64,000 nucleotides of DNA from Penelope pileata (GCA_013396635.1 WBMW01003134.1:540577-604576), one strand, 5' to 3'. Shown: positions 11,684-24,900, counted from the stretch's first letter. The notes: a model not told the origin generated them from the letters alone. A program made the numbers and translations.

Positions 11684-14494
11684 AGCCTTTGAGGACTAGT
11701 GAGGGCCAGAAGAGGCTTTGCTGATCCTACTGAGTGTTTTGGAGCTCAATTCAGATACGTTTTAAGGTTAGTGATGCTGCACATACAGGTAAGAATTGCT
11801 CAAACCATGCATCCAGCCTTGCAAGAAGAAATGTGGGGAAAATGCCCTGCAACAGAAGTGCTAACTCTGCTGTGTTATCCTGCAACAGGAGCTCGTTTGT
11901 AAGTTGATCACGGGAAGTTTCCACCATTTACCACTTCCTTCAGTAAGATGAAGGAGCAAGCCACTCTATCCTGGTCATTGTGGCAGTTCTCTTTTGTGCT
12001 GCATTTCCCTGGGACTTAAAGTTATTTCCTTACCCGCTGTTTTCAGTCGGCCTCTCCGAATGCCTGTTACCTTGACAGCCCTTTTTTCTTTTAGTTTTGG
12101 GAATTAAAAGGCATCAAAAGCTGTCCTCTCTCCCGAAAACAGCTGTCACTGGCGTGAACACACCAGCCGAGCTGGTGATGAATGGTAATGACTCAGCCCC
12201 CACTGCAAATGCACAAAGACGCGTCGCTTTGATTCGTTCCCATTTGCCACACCGTCTCATGATTCCAGCCTCACCTTCATCCCCTCAGCACACGGCGTTC
12301 CCCCAGGCCCAGAGGTGACTGCTGTGCCCTTCCCTTGAGGCGGGATGGTTCAACATGGACAGAATGCCACTGGGGTCCCTGCCCACCTCTGTGTTTGGGG
12401 AGCTGTAATTTTGCCCCACTGGTTTGCGTGCCTGTGTCTCTGCTGTTCACGGATCTCAGCCATACAAAGTGGCTTCCTCCCGGCTGTATTTTGTTTCGCC
12501 TCAGCCTCTCCTCTGCCCTCTGTACACACAAGAAGTACTCTGCCTCATTCTTGTTGAGCTGTTTCAAACCCCAGTAACTTCTTCTCACCTGTTGGCTAGT
12601 GAAGCCACACTCCGCGCCAAAAAAAGAAAAACAACAAAATCCACCCTGCGGTCACTGCACAGCTCTAGTGCATGTGCTTTTCACGTAACCACATCTGATG
12701 CTGCTATCGAAAAAAGCCACCGCCCATTGTCTAAGAAATGGTCAACAAAGCGTGAGGGGGGACAAGGGCAGTGTCAAAAACAAGGGTGGATCAAGCAAGA
12801 GCAGGCAGCTTTTAGAACAACTCCTTTCAAATCTCTCTAGCCCTGCTCCTCTTTCCCTGCCAATTACCTGAAGCAATTCCTGTCTCAGCAGCCTGCCCTG
12901 CCATCCAGCTGTGGCCAACCTGGGTTGCATGTAGCTCCAACCTGTGTGTCTGCTGCTCCGAGAGCTGTGTCCTGTCCAGAGCAGCCTGCTGGGTCTCATC
13001 GGCGTCCTCAGGAAAGCACACCGGCTCCAAGCGGGGTGCATTAGTCATGTGCTAAATGTGGGATAAAAATAATTATTTGGCACTTGCAAAGGGGACAGTT
13101 AGTTGCTTCGTGGTTAGCTTGCAGCCCAAGAAAGTGGAATTATGCTCAGTGCCACAAGTGTAGATGGGAAAATTGCCTTCAGTGGTAAAGGGCTGGGTCC
13201 TTGGGCAGCATTTCCACCGTGTTGTAGGTGGTCTTCCTGAGGAAGGTATGTGCCTCACCAGGGAAAGAAAATGCTTAGTTTTTGTGGGATTTACTTGCTT
13301 GTTTGTATATTCTATGACAAGTCTGAGATACAATACCAAACCTGTATCCTATAGTAAAGCTGAGTGAAAATATGAATTTCTGACCCAGGAGAAAAATCCA
13401 ATATTCTGTCATTTTATTTGCAAATGCAAGTCTGAAAGCCAAGATGATTTTAATTTCAAAAAGATCTAAAAGTGTGCCATTTGGCAGTGCTGGATGGGGT
13501 TGTTTTAGATCATCCCTACCTGAAATTGCCAAGATGTCCATGAGCAGCAGGAGAGGGAAACTGGCCTATTTCTAACCCGCTGTGCTGGTGCAGAAGGGAG
13601 GGGTCTGAAACAGTGCCTGCCCTACTCCATCCGCTTCTGCTCCAGCACCCAACACACAACCAAATCCTGCCTCCGGGGTTTGTTGGTGCCCTGTGTCGTT
13701 CTGGAGCTGTCTGCGGGGTGAAATTGCCTTGGAAGGGTAACTACACAGCAAGCAAGGATTAAAAACAGGGAGAAGGTGGATGAGAAAGGAGGACAGGTGA
13801 CCCTAAGGTAGGAAAGGGAAGTAGGAAGGTGATTGAGGCCAATTGGTGAGAGGGAGTGCTCGCATTTAATTAGAGTACCTGTATAAATTCTGCTCTGGAT
13901 GTTGCTGCAGTGTCAGTTCTCCTGGTGAACACCCTCTGTAGAAACCTCAAGGGCTGAATTACAATATCGTGTCTGGTTGTTAACTCATTTGCAAGTTACA
14001 GGGTCTCCAGGGACTTAGATTATATTTAGGCAGTCTGTGCCGGTGACTGACTGAGCTTAGTCTGATTTTCTCTTTGCCAAACTCTTGAAACTTTTTGTAC
14101 TTTTTAATTAATTTTTTAAAATCATTTTTAAATGGGGATATTCATGTGCCCCCCATGTTGGGTACAGCGAACCCATCATGTGCCCTGGAGGTCACTTGTA
14201 TGTGTGTGCATTTAGGTGTGTCACTGCCATTCACAGCACCTGCCTCATCCCACCAGGCTCATCAAAGATAACAGTGGTTTTCTCCTGCTGCTCTCTTACC
14301 CCATTTTTCATTCAAATATCACTTGGCCTATTAAAGTAAGTCATTACCTTCTCATGGCAAAATACTATCTCAGTTCAAAGGGAGGAAGCAAGACAGCCTG
14401 GATGAAACCCCAACGGAATGAGCATAACCTGGAAAATTGTTCACAGTAAGTAGTTCCCAGTGGTTCATCATTGAAAGAGAAGAACATGATCAAG
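11684..14494. other. Gene-free stretch with one exon-like pattern
   Basis: No gene is recognised. A polypyrimidine tract and AG at 12094, followed by a 90-bp open segment and a GTAATG at 12185, resembles a cassette exon; see findings. The remainder has no clear repeat apart from a T- and A-rich patch near 14098 to 14130. Confidence 0.5.
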
Positions 14495-15435
14495 TGTGAT
14501 TTTGCAGGGCTCAGCCTTGGATCTGGTATTGTTCAATATATCCTTTAATCCTGCAGATGAATGGAATGGATATGATAACACTCGTTACATTTGCCTCGCT
14601 TCCCCTGAGTGCACATACATTGCAGGACAGAATAAAAATTCAAACAAATCTTGACAGACTGGAGAAGTGGTCTGGAAAGAATTAAATGCAATCCAAGGGA
14701 GAGAGCTGTGAAGTACTGTGCTCAGGCAAGAATAATTAACCTCATATATGCAGGCTGATGGATGATTGTTTAAGGACCATTTTTCAGAAAAGAGGCTGGG
14801 GGCAACCAAATGTGAGTCAGCAACAACACCTGAAAACAACAGACAATGTGCCACCAGATGTGATCAAAAACAGAGGCATGAAGTAGTTCTCTCACTGTGG
14901 TCGGGGTGAGCAAGGCCTTTGACAAGGTAGGATGCCACATTCAGGCATCTCTGTACAAGAAGAGAGACTTTGGTGATGGTCTTGTGAAGAGCAACAGGTC
15001 TGATCAGAAGAATAGAAAACTGTAAATTAAGGAAAAGATAGGAGGAACTGGAATAAACTGGAGAAGACCAAGACAGAATATAAAAGCAGTCCTGAAGCCC
15101 ACTTCCTGACCTCCATGGTGCACAAAGAGTCATGAATTTAAGCTGCAGAAGAAAAGATGTAAATTAGGCAGGAAACTAGCAGAAACAAGGAAGAAACAAG
15201 TTTGGAAAAAATCTAGCAGTAAAGGCAGTGAAGCAGCAAAGCAGTCCATGAGTGAGTCAGTGTTGAGTGAATTGGGGCTGCTTTCAACTTAGAAAGCATC
15301 TATAGGGCTTTGAAGAACAGAGTAGACAAGTGGCTGTTGGGAATAACAAAAGAACAGTTCTTATGTTCTGCCTTAGGGAAGGGCAGTAGGAGTAGGGAAT
15401 CTCTTGAGGTTACAGGCAGTGCTATTTGGATAGAG
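14495..15435 (+). mobile_element. Ancient, heavily decayed CR1-like LINE remnant, sense
   Basis: Several blocks appear in the order of the CR1 ORF2 3' half. 'cagggctcagccttggat' with 'attgttcaatat' near 14507 matches the post-RT segment (cagggctcagt...ctgttcaacat). 'gacagactggagaagtggt' near 14654 matches the gacaggctggagagatgg segment. 'tgagtcagcaacaacacct' near 14814 and 'gacaatgtgccacc' match the atgagccagcaatgtgcc segment. 'aggaggaactgg' and 'aactggagaagacc' near 15040, and 'gagtagacaagtggctg' near 15320, match still later segments. Divergence is high and all frames are broken. The order of weak matches is the evidence; an alignment is needed to fix the ends. Confidence 0.42.
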
Positions 15436-17419
15436 CAGCTATTGAGTAATGCTGTGTTTCTCCTTGTTGGCTTTCTTTCTCAGGGACACTTGGTTGAGAG
15501 CTGTGTTGTCCCACTGCTTGAAGGGTTCAACACATTCCAGTGGCTCTCAGTTGGCATGGGAATATCTTTGCTGTTTCAAATAATATAAGTATCCCTATAG
15601 TCTTTGCCCTTCTCTAAGAACTCTTCACATCTGGTTGCTTTGGCCTTCATTCTTTCCTTTTAGTTATTTTCACACCTATTCCTCTGTGATCCGTTGAGGT
15701 CATTTTCATCAACAAAGAATGGATGATGTATTTTTTCATCCTTTGATGTTTAAATCCCACGGGCTTCTCTCAGAATTATTTCAGATTGTTTCCATAGATT
15801 GTGGAAGAGAAGCAATCTGCATACAATAATAACATTCAAACTATCTGATGCTATCCCCAACAAAACCAATAGATATTCTCAATCCCTGTAAGCATTAAAA
15901 CCTTATGTCTCACTAAGGGTTACACATCAATCATGTAATCCTTTTACCAACTTGAACAAACTCTAAAACTGACCAGAGAGTTCTATACCATACTGTAATT
16001 CTATTGCCAAATCCACAACACTTTCCCAACTCTCTCTATTGTAGCATTTTTTAATCAAACAATTTTGCCAAACAATAATTTTCTTAGGTCTTGAAGGAAA
16101 TACAGGGGAAAAACTCATCTTGTTTTTAAGCTATATGTCTTCCATCTCGGGTAAGGTAAATTCCAAGTTGATTCACAGCAATGTTTTGCTAATATTTCCA
16201 CAAAGATATAGGTTATTTTTCTCTCTCTCCAGGTAAACTAGGAGATTGAGTCAAAGCTCTGGGCCACTTATATTTTAGACCCTTAGGTCACACTGTCAGA
16301 CAAATAGTGTCTATAGATGAATGCTTCTCCATCACATTAATTCAGCTCTACAGCCTTTCCTGCTCTTCATTGTGTATGACCCATTTCCAGTTTCTCCAGC
16401 CATTGGAAAGAGTTCAGGAGATGGCCTTCTCCCTCACTCTTCTCTACTTGTTTTAGCTCCAACCGCACAGTATTCATTCTGCTGTGGTGAGATGGTTCCT
16501 CACCACCCTAGTGGTTCTCTGCCTGGCAGACATAAGGAATTGCTGCTGGTTTCTGTGGAACCTGGCTTAGGTGCTTCCTTCCAGGCCATGTACCACTCGC
16601 ACCTGATACCAGGGTCCCAGAGGGTCTGAGCATTGAATTCCAAAGCCAACATAAAAGCAGTTTTTCCTTCCTCAGGTGCTTGTCCCCCCCTGTGCATTGC
16701 AGGCAACCATGGCACAGATAGCTGTGGGACTGTGTTAAAGCCAGACCAAGGAATTTCTCTTGACTTTAGAAAAATAAACACCTGTCTGTGAAGAATGGAG
16801 AAGCACTCCTATGTTGCCTGTTCTGACTGTGATAGTGAAGGAGAACTTTTTGTTAAGTATGAGGAGTTGAAATGGGGATGTTCTGTCCTGGCTTTCAGTC
16901 TGCTTCTTGAGAACTTTTTCTGAAAAATGACCCTGCTTTGTACTCACAACCTCTTGGTACACTGGTGCCACTCTGGGATTGAGTTCTGTGAATAATTGCA
17001 ACAGCAGGATTTACTTCTCTTTCTTCTGCAGCCCTAGAGTAAAAGCACAGCTGAGAACGGAACCTGCGGTAAAGGAAAGCTCACCGCAAGGCATCCCCGC
17101 CCTGCCTGCCTTCCTCCTTGGGTGCGCCGTGCACAGCTGCATCTGCACGGGGCTCTATGCAGCTCTCCTGGAGGGACTGCTTCGTTTGTACTCCTACTAA
17201 GTAGGACAGAAAACAGGAATCTGTAATTTTTTCAGCGCAGTGTCTCACTTTTGCAATTTGCTGAACTGATTTGCAGCTCAGAAGTGGTGTAATGACCACA
17301 GCAGGCTGATCTGACATTTGTGTTTTTGGTTTCTTTTCTAACTTTCCTTCCAAGCATGAAGGGTCAATAGACCCAATGGATCTTGTGACCATCAAAGAAA
17401 GAAGTGAACTACCCAAAAA
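15436..17419. other. AT-rich gene-free stretch
   Basis: No gene or confident repeat is seen. The plus strand from about 15600 to 16280 is pyrimidine-biased and AT-rich, with no open frame of note. A strong acceptor-like pyrimidine tract ending in tgcag lies near 17031, but no plausible downstream exon follows. Confidence 0.5.
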
Positions 17420-17722
17420 GAGGTTGTGGTGAGGTGAGGGTCGGCTTCTTCTCCTGGGCAACAGAGATAGAATGAGAGGGAATGGCCTCAAGTTGTGCCA
17501 GGGGAGGTTGGATATTAGGAAAAATTTCACCTCAGAAGGAGTGTTCAGGCACTGGCACAGGCTGCCCAGGGGGATGGTGGAGTCACCGTCCCTGGAGGTG
17601 TTCAAGGAACGTGGAGATGTGGCACTGAGGGGCATGGTTCAGTGGTGTGGTGGGGATGGGCTGATGATTGGACTGGGTGATCCTAAAGGTCTTTTCCAAC
17701 TTTAATGATTCTTAGATTCTAT
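17420..17722 (+). mobile_element. CR1 LINE 3' fragment, sense, with ORF2 C-terminus
   Basis: It runs from gaggttgtggtgaggtgag through 'ggcctcaagttgtgccagg', 'ggcacaggctgcccagg' and 'gtggagtcaccgtccctgg' to 'ggtcttttccaactttaat' and a degraded terminal repeat (gattcttagattct). The plus-strand frame 17472 to 17705 carries the C-terminal end of the CR1 ORF2 protein, with the familiar NGLKLCQGRLDIRKNF and ESPSLEVFKER segments. It is 5'-truncated and non-functional. The 184-codon minus-strand frame over the same DNA is a shadow. Confidence 0.96.
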
Positions 17723-17989
17723 AAGTGAAGACCCACATCCATTATCTTCTGGTAAGAAATGCTGGCATCTGAGTGGATGAGCAATGATAATAGAGAATCT
17801 TAGAATGAGGAACCCCTGAGAATGTGCATGCATCTACAATTCCAGACCCCACAGAGGTATAGTAGTTTAAGATGGGACGTGATGGATTAGCACATACGAC
17901 TGACTTCTGTTGACCGTGATGTGCTGATCAAATCTCACTTGTTAAATGCACTTGAAGCTTTCCACTGGTGGCACGTGACTAGGAGTTTG

Positions 17990-18095
17990 GTATCCTCCTG
18001 TGCAACCTACAGTAGGGAACCTGCTTTAGAAGGGGGGTTGGCCTAGATGGTCCCCAGAGGTCCCTTCCAACCTTTATGATTCTGTGATTCTGTGG
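17990..18095 (+). mobile_element. CR1 LINE extreme 3' end, sense
   Basis: The segment 'gtatcctcctgtgcaacct', then 'gaacctgctttag', 'gggttggcctagatgg', 'aggtcccttccaaccttt' and atgattctgtgattctgtg is a CR1 terminus with its octamer tail. It is a different subfamily type from the copy at 17420, so it is a separate insertion. Confidence 0.88.
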
Positions 18096-18361
18096 CTGCT
18101 GCACAAATACTTAGCTGTCTCTGAATAAGATCACCGCCCACCGCATCAGCGTTTCTTCATCAAACTTGGTTTTGTTAATCAGTCTATCTTTCATCCTGGC
18201 CTTGTTTGCTGAGAGAGCTACTTCAGAGAGAGCCTAACAACACAAGAGTAAAAATAGCAACATGAGTTTCAGCAAAATGTGGCATTCCATGCTATTATTT
18301 TTTTCCTGTTTTCATCTCCTGAATTTTCTTTTTCTAATCAGTTTAACCCTTGCATAGATGC

Positions 18362-18364
18362 NNN
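18362..18364. other. Ambiguous bases next to poly-C
   Basis: Three N's directly precede a run of seven C's. This is probably a low-quality homopolymer position, not a scaffold gap. Confidence 0.9.
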
Positions 18365-20502
18365 CCCCCCCGAATATTTAGGCTAGGGAGGGGTCTCCCA
18401 AATAGTGGAGGAGCATGGAGTTGGCTTCTCGAAGTGAATAAAAAATAGCTGAGCCTGAAGTACAAGAGTTAACAGGTGTTAGTGTTTTATACAAGGCAGC
18501 TCAGCAATAATACTCATGACGGACAGAAAATGACATAAGTGGGCCAGAAGGAAAATCAGAAACAAACTGGCTCATCCCCATAGGCAGACTCTTTGTTCCA
18601 GCACAGGACAGCACTGTGGCTGATCTGACAACCTTGGTATAGGCTTCAGTGTTGCAGAACAAACAAGACATTGGTGACAGCGAAGTAGCGACTTCCAGCA
18701 AATGACAAAACAGCCATTGTGGGATATGCACCAGCATGCCCTACTTAGTGCTCTGTGCACAGAGAGCTCGGCAGTCAGCGAAACAGCTCCAGGGGGTGGC
18801 AGGGGGAAGAAGATATTGCATCTCTGTTTGACTTCATGCTGCCCACCCCTCAGGGAAATGCAGGTCTCAGCCTGGGGAGTGCTGTAGGGACAGAGGAGCC
18901 TGGGTGCTGGTGCTGACTTGGGCCTGGGAGTCCCAGAGCCATGCTCTCAGCATGCCCTTGCAGCCTCTTGGCTGGGACCTGTGCCAGGCAGAGGCACCTG
19001 GAGGACTCCCCACTTTGGCCACAGGAGCTACACCCTCTGCAGCCAGCCTGCCTGCAGGCCAACCACCCCTTCCTCATTGCTGAGGCTGCTGCCTTCTTCC
19101 ACACTGCAGTGCCATCCAATGCAGGACAGTAAGGGGCAGCTGTTGTCTGCAAGAAGGCTGGAGGGCTCATTTCACCCCACTACCTTGTGTGCAATAGCAT
19201 CCCCCTCACATAAAGGCTGCATGGATTGCTCTGCCCTGTCCTTCTCCTACAACCCTTCCTCCAGAAAGGAAAAGAGGTTAATTTCTTTTTTATCCTGCTT
19301 CTTAGCAACAGCACCTACATGAAGAGCTGAGCATAAGATCTTCTCCCCCCTCCCAACACCCCATTCCAAGCAATTAGCACAATGAAATGCAGGCAGGAAA
19401 CAGGATGGCGGTGTCAAAACTGGGACGCATGAAGTCTGTTGCCTTTTTGCAAGGGTTTGCACCATATGGACCAAGCTGACTGAGAGCAGTTTCTGAGTCT
19501 TTCCCCTCTCTGTGGAGACCTGCCTCCACAGCAGCTTTGGTTACTGCCCCAAACTGCCTGCTTTTGTAATGGCAGTTGTTGCCCAGAGGGTCTCAAACCA
19601 ACCAAAGCTCTATCCCTGTGCACTGCTGTCTCCAGGCCTCCAATGGGTAAGGAGTGGTACGGCGTTAAAGCAACCAGCTGGAGAAGGCCAGTCCATGGGG
19701 AATCCAACCGTGAGTGGTCACAGCCATCAAGACTAGGCCTGGCTCTGGGGGTTTGCCTGAGGCAGCAGGGTTCTCCCTCACTAGTGGGATGTTTAAGACA
19801 TCTGTGGGCTCCATCAAAGGAGTGCTGCACAAGAAGAAGTGCGGCTGTACCTGGCAGCATGCATTTTGTGCGGGAGAAGTGAAAGAAGCCGTGGTTGCGC
19901 TGATCGCCAGGGGTGTTATTCCTTCTTCCCTCAGCCCCCGAGGGAAGCTGCCAGGCTGAGCTCCAGGCTGTGCATCACTGAAACTAGGTTGCTCAGAAAC
20001 ACCTGAGAAATGTGGAAAACGTTTCTGTTTGAAGTCGCTTGTCTTTGGAGCAGAACGGAGCAGGGAAGAAAGGCAGCTGGTGACATATCCAGTGCAGCAC
20101 CAGCACTGCTGAGCCTTTCTTCATCGGCCAAGTTTTACATTGCTTTCAATCTGATCTCTGGATCTTGCTGGCAAATTTTTGGGTAAATGTAAGTCTGAGA
20201 GGAAGCTAAAGAAAGATGTGGGTCAGACAAATTCATGCTGGGGTTTCCAGGTGTGACCGGGTGTGCATGAGACACTGTGTTGGCGAGGCAGGGGGCTGCT
20301 GTGTGAGATGTGGCCCCATGTAGGATTTGCATGTGGGACAGATGGGCAAAGCCTCCCTGAAACACCTCCAGACATAGGTAGATGCCCAAAAACCCAGCCC
20401 AGGTATGCTCTTGAACTGGCAGGCAGAACCTGTATCTTGAAGAGAGAATCAAGTGAATCCAAGCTTTTGCTGTGTTTTCCTTCCTTAAAGGAAAGGATAG
20501 TG

Positions 20503-20526
20503 TATATATATATATATATTTTTTTT
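20503..20526. repeat. (TA)n microsatellite with T tract
   Basis: Eight or so TA units are followed by a T run. Such tracts are often length-polymorphic. Confidence 0.9.
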
Positions 20527-21862
20527 CATAGTACCCAAGCGATGTTATTTCCACTCCAAAAGTTTGTCCTTTGAACTGACAGCTGACAGGGTGAGCAGAT
20601 GAGGCAGAGCATGGCAGTGTGGGGAGGATGTCAGTGGGATGGGAGGAAAGCTGGAGGCAGCAGCAGAATGCCTGATAGCTTCCTCACACAAGGTTTTAGG
20701 AAACTGAAATTTTCACTGGGTTTTTCTCTTCATTTCTTGACACTTATTGAGATTCACCATCTCAGTGCCTCATGTGACTGTCAGTCTGACTTTTCTGGCT
20801 CCACATGGCTGGGAAGATGCATGATACCAACTCACCCGAACACCTCTTCCCAGATTGCCCACTTAACCCTGCACTGGGTCTGCAGCCTTGTGACTGATCA
20901 GCTCAAGGCAAATGTTGCTAAGATTTTCATAAAACCCCGAAGAACACTCACGTACTTTAGGAGTTAGGTCAACAGCCCAATGCAGGCCCAGCTCTCTACA
21001 TACACCTGGGTAAGGCTGTTTCCATTTCCAAGTCCAAAACCAAGCCCTTGAGGCAGGCAATAAACCTGCAATTAAGCCACTGCAGTACATTGTGTTTTGG
21101 AAGCTGCAGTAACTTGTGGAATGAACCACCAAATTGGACGTTGCCAGGCTTTCTTTCCTTAGTGGTCAAAGCTATCTATAAGAAGAGAGTAACTCAGTGT
21201 AGGAGGACCACAAAATATGTTAACAGTGCAACAGCAATTGAAGGACTGACCCAGCCCTGTGAATTTGTGGGGTTTACTTTCTTAGTTGCTGTTCCTTCTC
21301 CAGAGAGCTACTGCAATAGCAATATGCTGAGCTTTTAGCCTATGCTCTCGTGTTCCTTCACCTCCACCTCACCCTCGGTCAAAGCCAAGCACTGTCTGTG
21401 GATAGCATTATGTCCTGAGCTACCTTGAAGGAAGGCACCACGGAGCAGAGCTGAGCGCTTCTCTTGCCTGAGCTGTGTTTAAGATGGTGCTTCCTGTTCT
21501 CTAAAAGAGAGAGGTCCCCAGGAGCACATAAATAAATTATAAAGCAGCAGAATGCTCAATAATTAATTTTCAGCAAGGACAAGATTTTATTTCAACCAGA
21601 ACAATGTAAAAAGCCCTTTGGATTCTCACAGTCTGTAAGTGAAAAGCTGAGACTACTCAATCCAAAAGCTGTCACGAAAGAGGCTAAGCCAACATGATCT
21701 GATCTCCATGCAGTGACACTCTGACTCTGTTCGGGAAAAAATGCAATTTTCAATGGTATTTCTCAGTAATAGAAATACCAAGCAGCAGATCCCATTTCAA
21801 TCCTTTCATCTTACTTTGCAATTTGAAATGGTCTTACAGAGTGCCAGGATTACACCAGCCCA

Positions 21863-21953
21863 GGGAATCTGGTGGGTGGCAGCCCTGCCCACAGCAGAGA
21901 GTTGGGGCTTTAAGGTCCCTTCCAACCCAAAACATTCTGTGATCCTGTGATTC
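21863..21953 (+). mobile_element. CR1 LINE 3' end, sense
   Basis: 'gggaatctggtgggtggca', 'gccctgcccacagcagaga', 'aaggtcccttccaaccca' and a tail of attctgtgatcctgtgattc form a CR1 3' terminus of the type that also occurs at 47400 and 58505. Only about 90 bp remain. Confidence 0.88.
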
Positions 21954-24876
21954 ACTCATGTAACTCAAACTGAGGCCAAATAACTCCTTCCATGTGCACT
22001 TCAGGTGGCAGGAGGCAGAGAGGCAGTTCTGGTTGTGTAAGAAAGTTGAGATGGCTATGTGACATAGCTAGTTTAAGAGAACTACCAGAAGAGGAGATTT
22101 TTTGAAGGACACAAAAAAACCCACATCATCAAGGAAACTGCCACAGTGCTATCTATAATCAGTACTTTTCTCATTAGGAGGGTGCGTAGGATCCTGACTG
22201 AATGACTTACAAAGCACCTGTATTAGTCCTGGCAGTCATGTGCGCACACCATGGGGAAGCTCTGCAACCACGGACATGCAGCATGGTTGGACATGGACAT
22301 GCAGCAAAACCCAACAGCGGATATACAAGCAGCTCTAGGCACTGCACTAATGCCGTTTTCTTTTGTGACTGGGTTTGATACCGCTCTGGGCCTGTTACCT
22401 GTTGTCATTGCTAGCAGGCCTTGCCCTGGCTGCGGCTCGGCACGTGGCAGCACCTCTGTGCAGGTGCTTCCTCAGCACCGCCCCAGGCTACAGCCTAACA
22501 ATACACAAAAGCTCCTGGCTTGGCTGAAGAGGTTCAAGCCAGGAAGGTTTCACGTGAGGCTGCCATTTCCTCACCTCTTTACCCAGAGGGCGTGGAAGCT
22601 GGAGACAAGGGAGGCTCGCACTCACTGAGAATGCTGCTATTAAAATGCAGTTATAAAGGCATAATGACTACGTGAGTGACAGCCAGAGGTGGTTTTGCAG
22701 CCCCACAGTAAAGGCTGATCCCACAGTGACACGTTATAACAGCCTTCTCCGCATTCCTAGCAGCCTGGTGGTGTTTCTGGTGGCAAAAGCCCTCTCCCTT
22801 CATACCGATGGTCTGTGAGTTCTCATGGCAGCTGCGTTACAACTCACTTCAGTGACTTTCCTTAGACTTCCTCAGTCTGAAAGGCTGTGTGGATGCCACC
22901 CGTAGCTAGGAGGCGTTTTTCGTACACTATTTATTCGTTTAGTCAATGTGATGAATGTGGGGGGTGTTATGAACCCGTGATAAGAGGCCTGGAAGTAGGC
23001 TTGTTTGCATGTAGTACTGCGCGATTAAAAAGAAACTCTGCTTGTGTAGGCCAGGAAGGTATTGAATTTCTCTTATCACCGAGATTTCTTTAATTTCCTC
23101 CATCAGGGAAGCAAAGGCTGCCAGCCCAAGCACAGGCTGTGATCTGTGCGGGAGATACAGTGTTGCTAGACGAGGGCTGTTCTCATCACTTGGGAAAGGA
23201 AGAGCCAGGAAGTTTGCAGTTAGGGGACAGAACCAAATATTTAGGAGATAACATCTGCATGGAGTGTAAAATGAAAGATTTAATCTCACCTTGAAGACCT
23301 GGGTCTGATTTCCTGTCTAGGACATACTGCCTACATCTAAATGGAATGTTAGAAGAGATTACGTTTGGGTTTAGACAGTGTAAAGTTGAAAACTGCCTGA
23401 TTTGGGAGCATTCTCACTCGGAGTCTCGTTTCAGATCCTAACAAACAGGTGAGACAATCCCTCTACAGATGGCTGATGCTGATGGTTGGTTCGGGGTGGT
23501 TCAGCAGTCAGTCATGGTGGCCAAGGAGACACCGGAGGTGTTATTGGGGGCACTGTGTGGATGGATGTGATCCTGTGATTCTGCAATGTGCTGCTGGAAG
23601 CATGGCAGGAACTTGCTCGGCCAGAAAGTGTCTGTAGTTCCTCTGCCGTCTGCTTGCCCTGCCTTGGGCTTCCCCTCCACACTTCTCAGGTCCTGCGGGC
23701 AGTCGTCCCTTGGCAGAAATGTATTTGAGCCAAGAGCTCAAAGGAGGTTCGTTTCGCACAGAGCTTTCCTCTGCTCAGTGCGTAGCTTCACTTCTGATCA
23801 TGTTCGCTATGTTCTCTCTGATGAATTGTAGCACTTCTTAGAACGTAACTTGCTGCTTTGCTGAGTAACAAGTGCTGAAGGAAAGGTCTGGAACAGGGAG
23901 ATCCATGAGTATAACATCCTTTATCTGGAGGCCAGGGAGCCTCCAAGCTGGGAATCCCATGCAGCATGGGAAGACCTGCTTTTAAAGGCCTGATACGTCA
24001 ACAACCAATGCTGGCTGTAGGAAAGCTTAGTTCCCAAGCCACCTGTAAGCCAAGGAACCACCGGTCACAAGACACAGCAGGCTGATACCCGTGCTCAAGC
24101 AAACACCCAAAAACCTATTGGTTTCTTTTATTTGGTTTCCAGAAAACACAGGATAGCAACCATGGCTAGTCCCACCAACCGTAATGCAGCCTGCCCACAG
24201 GTATCAGCCTGGTGTTTTTCGGAGGACCAAAGAAGCCATTCTGTCACATGGCAGCACTGTGCCACTGTCCTGGTCTCCTGCTCCCAGCTTTTGCCTGACC
24301 CTATCTTGGCAATTGTGGGGGCTGTGCAGAGCACAAATGGCACACAAATCCCTCACCCAAAGGCTTATAGAGACGTCTTGGTGGTGTTCCTAGGGACAGT
24401 CCAGTGGGGGTTACGAGGTGTGACGCCCACAGCAGTGAGCAGCAGGCAAGGCTGCCAAGTGTTGGGGCAGGATGATGCCGTTGATCTCAGCATCTTCCAG
24501 AGCAAGTGGTGAAAAGCCACAGCACTGCACCCTCCACTGGAGCATCCGCAGCTGCTGGGTACAACACAGCCAAGTGGTCAGCCCTGGGCCGAGGGTGGGT
24601 GGAGGGAAGGATGAAGAGCACAACAAGTTGGGATATGTGAGTATTTAATCATGCCAGAGCAACTGGAAAATGAACCCTAGGGATCAGGACTATTAAAAGA
24701 AATGAAAGTTTGAACTATGTGAGAAATAAAAATATATTACTATAGCTTTTTAAGCACATCTTTACTGATACAAATTCTCTCCCTGCTATTGAAATAACGG
24801 GAGTTGGTTTTTGACTTCAGTGGCAAGAAATGGGCTCTAAAGACAGATTTTCTATTGCTACTCTTTAAATGGATGC

Positions 24877-24900
24877 CAACAACAACAACAAACAACAAAA
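24877..24900. repeat. (CAA)n simple repeat
   Basis: CAACAACAACAACAAACAACAAAA is a trinucleotide tract with one interruption. Confidence 0.9.

Larger units (their letters stand above)
18096..21862. other. Gene-free stretch
   Basis: No gene is recognised. There are three ambiguous bases at 18362 to 18364 next to a C run, a TA microsatellite near 20503, and open frames up to 148 codons (19414 to 19860 minus) without recognisable content. Confidence 0.5.

Noticed and set aside
15600..16320. Pyrimidine-biased AT-rich block considered as a decayed antisense retroviral gene
   Set aside because: No conserved retroviral motif or frame could be found on either strand.
17081..17635. 184-codon minus-strand frame
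   Set aside because: About a third to a half of it is the complement of the CR1 at 17420; a shadow frame.
22570..22600. 'ctctttacccagagggcgtgg', resembling a CR1 segment
   Set aside because: The match is about 20 bases and the neighbours on both sides do not follow CR1 order; probably coincidence.
23505..23586. Possible CR1 tail (gatcctgtgattctg)
   Set aside because: Only about 15 bases match and the preceding sequence lacks the CR1 3' UTR signature.
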